64,000 nt of DNA, taken from SZUA-430 sp044220975. Its GTDB lineage: Bacteria; Pseudomonadota; Alphaproteobacteria; Micropepsales; Micropepsaceae. Both the position numbers and the translations under genes were made by a program. The notes beneath the pieces were generated by a model. The model was given only the letters and a program-made list of their open reading frames with translations, ran no database searches and was not told the DNA's origin. The DNA lies in contig JBGAPZ010000016.1 of assembly GCA_044220975.1 (NCBI GenBank), positions 1 to 64,000 on the forward strand, in the 5' to 3' direction. Positions 40,249 through 48,160 of the stretch are shown piece by piece (the stretch's first letter is position 1; each line of letters starts with the position of its first letter).

Positions 40249-41402
40249 GCATGCGCGTCTACCTCGACCATAACGCCACGTCGCCGCTTCGGCCGGAGGC
40301 ACGGGCTGCGATGATTGCGGCGCTGGACGCGCCCGGCAATCCACTCTCGGTGCATGCTGACGGCCGGCGAGCGCGCGCGACGATTGAGACGGCGCGTGGT
40401 CAGGTGGCGCGGGCGGTTGGCGCGGCGGCGGAAGATATCGTTTTCACGAGCGGTGGGTCGGAGTCGAATGCGCTTGCATTGCGCGGCGCGATCCAAGGTG
40501 CGGCTGCGGCCGGCGAACGCATCACGCGGTTGATTATCTCGGCCGTCGAACACGACTCGGTGCGTGCGACCGCCGACTTTTGTGAAGATACGGTTCCGGG
40601 ATTGCGCGTGGTCGTGTGTCCTGTCACGCGCGCCGGCGTTATCGACACAAGCGAATTTGTTCGCGTGCTCAGTGAGGGCAAAGGCCGCGCGTTGGTATCG
40701 CTGATGGCCGCGAACAATGAAACCGGTGCCGTTCAGCCGCTGGCCGAGGTCGCGAAACTCGCGCGCGCCAGCAAGGCGCTGGTGCACAGCGACGCGGTGC
40801 AGGCGGTCGGCAAGGTGCGTGTGAACTTCAGCGCGTTGGGCGTCGACTATCTGTCGTTCAATGCTCATAAGTTCGGCGGGCCGCAAGGCGTGGGCGCGCT
40901 TGTGGTGCGTGCGGGTGCGCCATTGGCGTCGCAGATTCGCGGCGGCGGACAGGAATTTGGACGCCGCGCCGGAACTGAAAACGTTGGGGCGATTGCGGGG
41001 TTTGGGGCAGCGGTTGAAGCCGCAGAACGGGTCCCGCTGAATGTTGGATGGCGCGCGCACTTGGAGCGCAGGCTCCAGGCTGCTGTCCCCGGAGCAGTTG
41101 TCTTTGGTGGCGACGCGGAGCGGTTAGCGAACACGATTTGTATCGCGGCGCCCGATGTGCCGGCAGAGAACATGGTGATTGCGCTCGATCTCGATGGGAT
41201 TTCGGTGAGCGCCGGCGCCGCATGTTCGTCCGGTAAGGTCATGCAAAGCCACGTGCTTGCCGCGATGGGTGTGGAGCCGCGCCTCGCGTCGTGTGCAATC
41301 CGGATGAGTTTCGGCTGGAATACAAGCGAGCAAGATCTGGCGCTGTTTGCAGACGCCTGGATCAAGATCGTCAAGCGTGCGGAAGCGCGCGCGGCGGCAT
41401 GA
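40245..41402 (+). CDS. Cysteine desulfurase, IscS/NifS class
   Basis: A 385-residue PLP enzyme that removes sulfur from cysteine for Fe-S cluster assembly. The start (VYLDHNATSPLRPEA) and AANNETGAVQP are class I desulfurase marks. The PLP Lys is in SFNAHKFGGPQG (about Lys209) and the sulfur-accepting Cys in GAACSSGKV (about Cys327), within the longer flexible loop of the IscS class, unlike the SufS gene downstream. The GTG at 40245 overlaps the iscR stop; an ATG at 40251 is also possible. Having both an IscS-class and a SufS-class desulfurase in one operon is typical of alphaproteobacterial suf loci. Confidence 0.93.
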   Translation: MSMRVYLDHNATSPLRPEARAAMIAALDAPGNPLSVHADGRRARATIETARGQVARAVGAAAEDIVFTSGGSESNALALRGAIQGAAAAGERITRLIISAVEHDSVRATADFCEDTVPGLRVVVCPVTRAGVIDTSEFVRVLSEGKGRALVSLMAANNETGAVQPLAEVAKLARASKALVHSDAVQAVGKVRVNFSALGVDYLSFNAHKFGGPQGVGALVVRAGAPLASQIRGGGQEFGRRAGTENVGAIAGFGAAVEAAERVPLNVGWRAHLERRLQAAVPGAVVFGGDAERLANTICIAAPDVPAENMVIALDLDGISVSAGAACSSGKVMQSHVLAAMGVEPRLASCAIRMSFGWNTSEQDLALFADAWIKIVKRAEARAAA

Positions 41403-41409
41403 GGAACTG

Positions 41410-42861
41410 ATGGCCGAACAAGCTACCATAGATGCCGTCACCGCCCGCGCAGGCGATCGCTACAAGTACGGTTTCGTCACCGACATCGAGAGCGACAAGG
41501 CTCCGAAGGGTTTGAGCGCGGACACGGTGCGCTTCATCTCCGCGAAGAAGAATGAGCCGGACTGGATGCTTGAGTGGCGTCTTGCCGCGTTCGAACGCTG
41601 GCAGGGCTTAAAGGAGCCGCGCTGGGCAAAGGTCAGCTATCCGCCGATCGACTACCAAGATGCCTATTACTATTCGGCGCCGAAAGAGAGACCGAAACTC
41701 GACAGTTTGGATGAGGTCGATCCGAAGCTGCTTGAGACGTACAAGAAGCTCGGCATACCGCTGACCGAGCAGAAGCTGCTTGCGGGTGTTGCCGTCGATG
41801 CCGTGTTCGACAGCGTGTCGGTTGCGACGACGTTCAAGGGCAAGCTGAAAGAAGCCGGCGTCATCTTCTGTCCTATGTCGGAAGCGTTGCAGACGCATCC
41901 GGAGCTCGTGCGGAAGTATTTGGGCACCGTCGTGCCGGTGACGGATAATTTCTTTGCGACGTTGAACTCAGCCGTGTTCAGCGACGGGTCGTTCGTCTAC
42001 GTACCGCCGGGTGTGCGTTGCCCGATGGAGCTGTCGACCTATTTCCGGATCAACGAGGCGGAGACGGGGCAGTTCGAGCGTACGCTGATCATAGCGGACA
42101 AGGGGTCGTACGTTTCCTATCTCGAGGGCTGCACGGCGCCAATGCGGGATGAAAACCAGCTTCACGCGGCGGTCGTGGAGCTGATTGCGCTCGACGATGC
42201 GGAGATCAAGTACTCGACGGTGCAGAATTGGTATCCGGGCGATGAGAACGGCAAGGGCGGTATTTACAACTTCGTGACGAAACGCGGCGACTGCCGCGGC
42301 GCGCGCTCTAAGATCAGCTGGACGCAAGTCGAGACGGGTTCCGCGATCACCTGGAAGTATCCAAGTTGTATTCTGCGCGGCGACGAGTCGGTGGGCGAGT
42401 TCTTCTCGATCGCGATCGCGAACCATCATCAGCAGGCCGACACCGGAACGAAGATGGTGCATCTTGGCCGCAACACACGGTCGCGCATCATTTCGAAGGG
42501 CATATCGGCCGGCCAAGCGCAGAACACGTATCGCGGGCTGGTGAGCGCGCACGGCAAAGCGGAGAACGCGCGCAACTACACGCAGTGCGACTCGTTGCTG
42601 ATTGGTGCGAAGTGTGGCGCGCATACGGTGCCGTATATCGAGGTGCGCAATCCGACTGCGCAGTTCGAACATGAGGCGACGACGTCGAAGATCAGCGAAG
42701 AGCAACTATTTTACTGTCTGCAGCGCGGCATTCCGGCGGAAGAGGCTGTCACGCTTATCGTCAATGGGTTCTGCCGCGAGGTGTTGCAAAAGTTGCCGAT
42801 GGAATTTGCCGTTGAGGCTCAAAAGTTGATCGGTGTGAGTTTGGAAGGAAGTGTGGGATGA
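41410..42861 (+). CDS. sufB: Fe-S cluster assembly scaffold protein SufB
   Basis: A 483-residue scaffold subunit of the SufBCD complex, where a new Fe-S cluster is built. Recognised by WRLAAFERW, the STVQNWYPGD segment, FVTKRGDCRG, and the C-terminal core RNYTQCDSLLIG followed by EHEATTSKISEEQLFYCLQRG. The conserved Cys in NYTQCDS corresponds to the proposed sulfur-accepting or cluster site. The ATG at 41410 has GAGGA seven bases upstream. It is seven bases after the desulfurase stop and overlaps the small membrane-protein gene by four bases. Confidence 0.95.
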   Translation: MAEQATIDAVTARAGDRYKYGFVTDIESDKAPKGLSADTVRFISAKKNEPDWMLEWRLAAFERWQGLKEPRWAKVSYPPIDYQDAYYYSAPKERPKLDSLDEVDPKLLETYKKLGIPLTEQKLLAGVAVDAVFDSVSVATTFKGKLKEAGVIFCPMSEALQTHPELVRKYLGTVVPVTDNFFATLNSAVFSDGSFVYVPPGVRCPMELSTYFRINEAETGQFERTLIIADKGSYVSYLEGCTAPMRDENQLHAAVVELIALDDAEIKYSTVQNWYPGDENGKGGIYNFVTKRGDCRGARSKISWTQVETGSAITWKYPSCILRGDESVGEFFSIAIANHHQQADTGTKMVHLGRNTRSRIISKGISAGQAQNTYRGLVSAHGKAENARNYTQCDSLLIGAKCGAHTVPYIEVRNPTAQFEHEATTSKISEEQLFYCLQRGIPAEEAVTLIVNGFCREVLQKLPMEFAVEAQKLIGVSLEGSVG

Positions 42862-43121
42862 GCGATCCTCGTGACATGCCGCGCGTGACCATCAATTGGA
42901 CGCAGTTCCGGCCGCAAGGGTGGCGCGGATGGATTGCGGCGGCCGGGTTTTTGGCGATCGCGATCGCGGTGCTTGCTTTGATTGCGATCATCGCGTCGAC
43001 GCTGCTTGTCGTGGCGCTGATCGTCGGGATTGGTTCGGCGGCTGCGTGGTTCATCGGCAATCTTTTCCGCCGCAAGGGGCGTGAGGTTGGTCCGTACAGA
43101 GGCAATTGGGATGATGCTTGA
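42858..43121 (+). CDS. Small membrane protein inserted between sufB and sufC
   Basis: An 87-residue protein with a polar N-terminus (SDPRDMPRVTINWTQF), two closely spaced hydrophobic segments (AAAGFLAIAIAVLALIAIIA and LLVVALIVGIGSAAAWFIG) and a short basic tail. It overlaps sufB by four bases (ATGA) and sufC by about eleven, so it is translated as part of the operon. I recognise no family. Its position in a strictly ordered Fe-S operon suggests a link with that process, perhaps anchoring SufBCD at the membrane, but that is inference. The stop at 43119-43121 lies within the first codons of sufC. Confidence 0.72.
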   Translation: MSDPRDMPRVTINWTQFRPQGWRGWIAAAGFLAIAIAVLALIAIIASTLLVVALIVGIGSAAAWFIGNLFRRKGREVGPYRGNWDDA

Positions 43122-43854
43122 AGTCAACGACCTGCACGTCACGGTCGACGGCAAGAAGATCTTGAAGGGACTGACGCTCGCGCTCGGCGAGGGTGAAGTG
43201 CACGCGATCATGGGACCGAACGGCTCCGGCAAGTCGACGCTGTCCTACGTGCTTGCTGGACGCGACGGTTATGAGGTGACGCAGGGCAGCGTGACGTTCC
43301 GCGGGCAAACCTTCGGGCTGAACACCGAGGCACGCCGCGGCCGGCATCTTTCTGGCGATGCAGTATCCGGTCGAGATTCCGGGGGTCACCACGATCAACT
43401 TCATGCGCACCGCCCTGAACGCGCAGTTGAAGGCGCGAGGCGAGCCTGAACTAGACGCCGTAACGTTCCTAAAGCGGCTCAAAGAAGAACGCGAAAAGCT
43501 TCAGATGCCGGACGAGATGGTGAAGCGCGCCGTCAATGTCGGCTTTTCGGGCGGCGAGAAGAAACGCAACGAGGTGCTGCAGATGGCGATGTTGCGGCCC
43601 GCGGCTTGCGGTGCTCGACGAGACGGATCTGGGACTCGATATCGATGCGCTCGCTGGTGGCGCAAGGCGTCAACGCGTTGCGGGCGCGGGAACGTAGCTT
43701 TCTGGTCATCACGCACTACCAACGGCTGCTCGATTACATTGTGCCGGATAAGGTGCATGTGCTTGCGGCGGGGCGCATCGCGAAAACCGGCGGACCGGAG
43801 CTTGCGCACGAGCTTGAGGCGCGCGGCTACGACGATATCATCAGGGCGGCTTGA
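43111..43854 (+). CDS. sufC: Fe-S cluster assembly ATPase SufC, frameshifted in this sequence
   Basis: An ABC-type ATPase of about 248 residues that powers the SufBCD scaffold. The Walker A is GPNGSGKST, the ABC signature FSGGEKKR and the Walker B LAVLDETD; the H-loop is VITHYQRLLDYI. Three frames are needed: an extra base near 43335-43345, an extra C near 43604 and a loss of two bases near 43652 net to zero. The total matches SufC length. The start is the ATG at 43111 (or the adjacent ATG at 43114). The stop overlaps the sufD ATG as TGATG. Because SufC is essential in most alphaproteobacteria, the indels are probably errors. Confidence 0.88.
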
Positions 43855-45143
43855 TGGCGGCGCTTGAGACCACGCTTGAACGTTCGCCGGAGAGTGCGCT
43901 TGTCGCGCTCTTCGCGAAGGTGCGTGGCGATTTGCCCGGCGGGTCGTGGCTGCAGCCTTTGCGCGCGGAGGCGTTGAACCGCGTTACGCGTGATGGGCTG
44001 CCGCATAGGCGTGTGGAAGCATGGAAGTACACGGACCTTAGGAACAAGTTTCCGGCGGGGCTCGATCTCGCGACGGGCGCCGGTGCGGTTGGCGCCGACG
44101 TATTCGAGGGGTTGAAGGCGCACAGGTTGAGTATCGTGGGTGGCAAGGTTGGCGCTGCGCCGGACGACGTGCCGGACGGGCTTGAGGTGATGAGCCTTGC
44201 CGATGCGCTGGCGATGCCGTCGCTTTGGTTGCGGCAGTGGCTGCAGCCGACGGCGGATGCGGTTGAGAATTTGAACCTGGCGTTTGCGACTGACGGTGCG
44301 CTTATTCGCGTGGCGAAGGGATTGCAGGTTAAGCTTCCGGTTCTGTTGCGCTCGTCGCTGAATGAAGCGGCGATGGCGCACACGCGCAATGTCATCTCGC
44401 TCGAGGAAGGTGCCGAGTTGACGCTTGTCGAACTCGATGACGGGAACGCGCAAGGCTTTGCGAGCACCGTGACCGCTATCAGTCTTGAACCGGGCGCGCG
44501 GTTGCGACATTTGCGGGTAACGGCGAATGAAGGCGCCAGTATCGTTATCCGGTCCGACACGATCGAGGTGGCGCGTGACGCGGAGTATCGCGGGATCGTG
44601 GCGTCTGCCGGTGCGGCGCTGGTGCGTCAGCAGGCGACGGCTCGATTGACAGGCCCAGGCGGCGCGTTTTCGAGCGCGTGCGCTTATGCGCCAGGCGAGG
44701 GCGAGCATACGGATTTCACGCTCGAGGTTGCGCACGAGGCGCCGCATACGACGAGCCGGATTGTTGCCAAGGGTGTCGCGTCTGGTGCGGGCCATGGCGT
44801 TGTGCAAGGGCGGGTAATCGTCCGGCAATCGGCGCAGAACTCGGACAGTCACCAGATGTCGCGCGCGCTGCTGCTCACGCCGCACGCGGAAATCGATCAG
44901 AAGCCGGAACTCGAGATTTTTGCCGACGACGTGAAATGCGGACACGGCGCGGCGATCGGGGCGTTGGACGCGAACCAGCTCTTCTATCTGAGGGCGCGGG
45001 GTATTCCCGAGAACGAGGCGCGCAATTTGTTGGTGGCGGCGTTCTTGGGCGAAGTCACGGACCGCTTGCCGGAGCCGTTTCGCGGGCCAGTTGAGGGGTG
45101 GCTCGCGGCGCACATGGCGCAGATCACGAAGGCTGCCTCATGA
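43854..45143 (+). CDS. sufD: Fe-S cluster assembly protein SufD
   Basis: A 429-residue paralogue of SufB that forms the SufBC2D complex. The N-terminal helical domain contains RRVEAWKYTDLR, a SufD mark. The beta-helix core follows, then the C-terminal segment SQNSD-type QNSDSHQMSRALLLTPHAEIDQKPELEIFADDVKCGHGAAIG, in which a conserved Cys and His sit at the SufB interface. The start overlaps sufC by one base and the stop overlaps sufS by four (ATGA). The frame is clean throughout, which marks the end of the indel-rich tract of the window. Confidence 0.95.
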   Translation: MAALETTLERSPESALVALFAKVRGDLPGGSWLQPLRAEALNRVTRDGLPHRRVEAWKYTDLRNKFPAGLDLATGAGAVGADVFEGLKAHRLSIVGGKVGAAPDDVPDGLEVMSLADALAMPSLWLRQWLQPTADAVENLNLAFATDGALIRVAKGLQVKLPVLLRSSLNEAAMAHTRNVISLEEGAELTLVELDDGNAQGFASTVTAISLEPGARLRHLRVTANEGASIVIRSDTIEVARDAEYRGIVASAGAALVRQQATARLTGPGGAFSSACAYAPGEGEHTDFTLEVAHEAPHTTSRIVAKGVASGAGHGVVQGRVIVRQSAQNSDSHQMSRALLLTPHAEIDQKPELEIFADDVKCGHGAAIGALDANQLFYLRARGIPENEARNLLVAAFLGEVTDRLPEPFRGPVEGWLAAHMAQITKAAS

Positions 45144-46363
45144 CCCGCAGGTTCGACGTGTCGCGCGTGCGCGAAGATTTCCCGATCCTGCAGACGCAGG
45201 TGAACGGGAAGCCGCTCGTCTATTTGGACAATGCGGCGTCGGCGCAGAAGCCGACGGCGGTGATCGCTGCGATGACGGAGCTGATGCAGACGTCTTACGC
45301 CAACGTGCATCGTGGGCTGCATGCGCTTTCGACGGCGGCGACGGAGGGTTATGAGAACGCACGCGAGAAGGTGCGGGCGTTCATCAACGCGCCGTCGGCC
45401 GATCAAGTGATCTTCACGAGTGGCGGAACGGATTCGATCAATCTTGTGGCGAACGCGCTTGGCCAAGCGATTGCGGCGGACGACGAGATCGTGCTTTCGC
45501 AAATGGAGCACCATTCGAACATCGTCCCGTGGCATTTCTTGCGGGAGCGCAAGGGGGCGGTGATCAAGTGGGTGCCGATCCGGGACGATGGTTCTTTCGA
45601 ATTGGCCGCGTTCGAGGCGCAGCTGTCGCAGCGTACGAAGCTGGTTGCCGTGACGCACATGTCGAACGTGCTGGGCACGGTGACGCCCGCGAAGGAGATC
45701 GTGCGCATTGCACATGCTCGCGGGATTCCGGTGTTGTTCGACGGGTGCCAGGCGTCGGTGCACCAGACGATCGATGTGCAGGATTTGGATTGCGATTTCT
45801 ATGTCTTGACCGGGCACAAGCTCTATGGGCCGACCGGTATCGGCGTTCTCTATATGAAGTCGGCGTGGGCCGAACGGCTGCCGCCGTTCAAGGGCGGCGG
45901 CGAAATGATCGACGAGGTACATTTCGACCGCGTGACTTACGGACGTTCGCCGCAGCGGTTTGAGGCGGGGACGCCGCCGATTGTTGAGGCTGTAGGGTTG
46001 GGTGCGGCTATCGATTATGTCCAATCGTTTTCGCGCGCAGACTTGGTTGCGCAAGAGCATGACTTGCTCACTTACGCGACAGCGCGGTTTAAGGATCTGA
46101 ATTGGATTCGCATTCAAGGTCAGGCGCCGGGGAAGGGGTCGATCATTTCGTTCACGATGGACGGTGCACACGCGCATGACGTGGCGACGCTGGTCGACCG
46201 GCAGGGCGTTGCCGTTCGCGCGGGGCATCACTGCGCACAGCCTTTGATGGAGCGCCTCGGCGTGACCGCGACAGCACGGGCCTCGTTCGCGTTCTACAAT
46301 ACGCGCGCCGAGGTCGACGTGCTGATCGAGGCGTTGCACAAAGCACGGGCGATTTTCGCATGA
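45140..46363 (+). CDS. sufS: Cysteine desulfurase SufS
   Basis: A 407-residue class II cysteine desulfurase supplying sulfur to SufB. PLP-binding Lys is in LTGHKLYGPTG (Lys227) and the active Cys in RAGHHCAQPLM (Cys365, matching Cys364 of E. coli SufS). The N-terminus has FPILQTQVNGKPLVYLDNAASAQKP. SufS normally hands sulfur to SufE or SufU, but neither gene is present in this window, so the partner must be elsewhere. It overlaps sufD upstream and sufT downstream by four bases each. Confidence 0.95.
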   Translation: MTRRFDVSRVREDFPILQTQVNGKPLVYLDNAASAQKPTAVIAAMTELMQTSYANVHRGLHALSTAATEGYENAREKVRAFINAPSADQVIFTSGGTDSINLVANALGQAIAADDEIVLSQMEHHSNIVPWHFLRERKGAVIKWVPIRDDGSFELAAFEAQLSQRTKLVAVTHMSNVLGTVTPAKEIVRIAHARGIPVLFDGCQASVHQTIDVQDLDCDFYVLTGHKLYGPTGIGVLYMKSAWAERLPPFKGGGEMIDEVHFDRVTYGRSPQRFEAGTPPIVEAVGLGAAIDYVQSFSRADLVAQEHDLLTYATARFKDLNWIRIQGQAPGKGSIISFTMDGAHAHDVATLVDRQGVAVRAGHHCAQPLMERLGVTATARASFAFYNTRAEVDVLIEALHKARAIFA

Positions 46364-46716
46364 GTACGCAAATCCCATTGCCGCTTGAGAGCGCGCTCAA
46401 GCCCGAGGAGTTGGAGGAGCTGACGAAGGCGATGATCCGCGAGCTTAAGACCGTGTTCGACCCCGAAATTCCGGTCGACATCTATGAGCTGGGGCTCATC
46501 TACAAGATCGACGTTTCGGACAAGAAGGACGTGACGATCGACATGACGCTGACGGCGCCTGCCTGCCCAGTTGCGGGCGAAATGCCGGGCTGGGTCAAGG
46601 ACGCGGTGGCGAAGGTGCCGGGCGTGGGGGAAGTCACGGTGAACATGGTTTTCGACCCGCCTTGGACGCCCGAACGAATGTCGGAAGAGGCGAAGCTTGA
46701 ACTCAACATGTTCTAG
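46360..46716 (+). CDS. sufT: SUF system assembly protein SufT (DUF59/MIP18)
   Basis: A 118-residue MIP18-family protein. Marks are IRELKTVFDPEIPVDIYELGLIY, the MTLTAPACPVAGEMPGWV segment with the conserved Cys, and the final VFDPPWTPERMSEEAK. SufT helps maturation or delivery of Fe-S clusters, especially 4Fe-4S, in actinobacteria and Firmicutes, and the gene is a regular member of alphaproteobacterial suf operons. It overlaps sufS by four bases. Confidence 0.93.
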   Translation: MSTQIPLPLESALKPEELEELTKAMIRELKTVFDPEIPVDIYELGLIYKIDVSDKKDVTIDMTLTAPACPVAGEMPGWVKDAVAKVPGVGEVTVNMVFDPPWTPERMSEEAKLELNMF

Positions 46717-46731
46717 GCCCAAATTCATCTC

Positions 46732-47109
46732 ATGAGCGAAACCCCAAGAGTGCGCCGCGAACGGCCGAAAGCGTTGCGCTTGACGGACGCCGCGGCCGAG
46801 CAGGTGAAGGCCGCGATGGCGAAGGCGGATAAGCCGTTCGTCGGCTTGCGCGTAGGCCTCAAGAACGCAGGCTGTGCCGGCATGTCCTACACGATGGATT
46901 ACGCGGAGAAACAGAACCCGCTCGACGAAGTGGTCGAGGACAAGGGCGTGCGTATTCTGATCGACCCGAAGGCCATTTTGTTTCTAATCGGCACGGAGAT
47001 GGACTTTGTGCGCGACAAGCTCCAAGCGCGTTTCGTGTTCAATAATCCGAACCAGACGAGCGCGTGCGGTTGCGGCGAGTCCGTCGCGCTGAAGGCCGCG
47101 GTGCAGTAG
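46732..47109 (+). CDS. sufA: A-type Fe-S carrier protein (SufA/IscA family)
   Basis: A 125-residue A-type carrier that accepts clusters from the SufBCD scaffold and passes them to target proteins. Three cluster-ligand cysteines are present: AGCAGMSY near residue 49 and ACGCGES near the C-terminus. The hydrophobic core segment GVRILIDPKAILFLIGTEMDF is typical. It is 15 bases after sufT. SufA and IscA cannot be separated by motif alone; the operon position supports SufA. Confidence 0.93.
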   Translation: MSETPRVRRERPKALRLTDAAAEQVKAAMAKADKPFVGLRVGLKNAGCAGMSYTMDYAEKQNPLDEVVEDKGVRILIDPKAILFLIGTEMDFVRDKLQARFVFNNPNQTSACGCGESVALKAAVQ

Positions 47110-47517
47110 GTGGCCGTCAGCGCCGCTTTTCGCGAACACGTCACGGATTTGTTTGCTACGTTCGGCGAGGTCAAGATCAAGCTGATGTTCGGCGGCGCCG
47201 GCGTCTACTACAAGGACCAGATGTTCGCCCTCCTTGCCGGGGAGCGCATCTATCTCAAAGTCAACGAAGAGACACGGGCGGCGTTCGAGGCTGAGCGATG
47301 CAAACCGTTCGTGTTCGAAAGCAAAGACGGCGAGACGATCATGACGAGCTATGTCGAGGTGCCGGCGCGGCTGCTCGACGATTCGGATGAACTCGCCCGG
47401 TGGGCGCAGCGCGCGTACGAGGCTGCGATCAAGGGGCGGGGCAAGAAAAGGCCGGCGCGGACGACTGTGCCGCGTGAGTTGCCGCTGGTGACCCCGCGGA
47501 AGGCCCGGAAGCCGTAG
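47110..47517 (+). CDS. TfoX N-terminal domain family protein
   Basis: A 135-residue protein starting at a GTG directly after the sufA stop. It has the TfoX-N fold: VTDLFATFGEVKIKLMFGGAGVYYKDQMFALLAGERIYLKV, then FVFESKDGETIMTSYVEVPARLLDD, followed by a basic tail (GRGKKRPARTT). Stand-alone TfoX-N proteins are common in alphaproteobacteria and are not proven competence regulators. It is the last gene of the suf operon here, so co-regulation with Fe-S assembly is plausible, but no functional link can be seen. Confidence 0.87.
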   Translation: MAVSAAFREHVTDLFATFGEVKIKLMFGGAGVYYKDQMFALLAGERIYLKVNEETRAAFEAERCKPFVFESKDGETIMTSYVEVPARLLDDSDELARWAQRAYEAAIKGRGKKRPARTTVPRELPLVTPRKARKP

Positions 47518-47629
47518 GGCCGATCAACAGGGTCGTGAACGGTGTGAGCCAAATGGTGCCTAGGCGTAGTCGGCGGCGCGCCTTATAAGTCCCGCGCCGA
47601 GTAGGTCGGTTTGTGCGTTGGAGATCGAG

Positions 47630-48100
47630 ATGCGGTCGTTGGTAGGTTTGGTAGTTTTGAGTATGGGCTTTCTTTTGGCCCCCGCTGCTTCTGCGCACGA
47701 GTACACCGAAGGCACGGTCAAAATCGAACACCCGCGGGCTGCGCCATCGCCGGCCGGAGCCAAAACCGGCGCGGTCTACATGCAGATCGTCAACACGGGC
47801 AAAGAGCCACTTGAGATCAAGGCCATGTCCACGCCGATCGCGGAGAAGGTTGAGGTCCACTCGATGACGATGACGGACGGCATCATGCGGATGCGCCCGA
47901 TCGCGTTGCCCATCACGATTGCGCCCGGCGAATCGTTGAAGCTGTCGGTCGATCGCCACGTCATGCTGATCGGGTTGAAGCAGCCGCTCGTCGAGGAGGA
48001 GATGGTCCCCTTCACAATCGACTTCGCGAACGGCAAGTCCATGAACGTCGACCTCTACGTAGAAGCGGAAGAGGGCGACGAGGACCACGAAGGGCATTAG
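47630..48100 (+). CDS. Periplasmic copper chaperone PCu(A)C
   Basis: A 156-residue exported copper chaperone. The signal peptide ends near APAASAHEY. The copper site H(M)x10Mx21HxM is present: VEVHSMTMTDGIMRMRP followed by DRHVMLIG. An acidic, His-containing tail (EEGDEDHEGH) may bind metal too. PCuAC proteins deliver copper to the CuA centre of cytochrome c oxidase or to ScoI in the periplasm. The ATG at 47630 has GGAG nine bases upstream. It heads a run of three copper-associated genes on the plus strand; the 112-base gap before it has no gene. Confidence 0.92.
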   Translation: MRSLVGLVVLSMGFLLAPAASAHEYTEGTVKIEHPRAAPSPAGAKTGAVYMQIVNTGKEPLEIKAMSTPIAEKVEVHSMTMTDGIMRMRPIALPITIAPGESLKLSVDRHVMLIGLKQPLVEEEMVPFTIDFANGKSMNVDLYVEAEEGDEDHEGH

Positions 48101-48128
48101 TTAACCGTCCGGAAACCAGTTTCAGCTA

Positions 48129-48158
48129 GGCAGACCTTGTCGTCTTACGAGGTCTGTC
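48129..48158 (+). promoter_or_regulatory. Hairpin covering the ribosome-binding site of the next gene
   Basis: CAGACCT (48131-48137) and AGGTCTG (48150-48156) are perfect complements around a 12-base loop, extended by a G-U and a G-C pair to 48129-48158. The only Shine-Dalgarno candidate for the gene at 48161 is GAGG at 48149-48152, mostly inside the 3' arm. The stem should therefore limit translation, or the repeat could be an operator. No T-run follows. Confidence 0.5.
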
Positions 48159-48160
48159 CG

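Noticed and set aside
44984..46378. A 464-codon minus-strand frame over sufD and sufS
   Set aside because: Antisense shadow of clean, well-conserved genes; Arg/His-rich composition.
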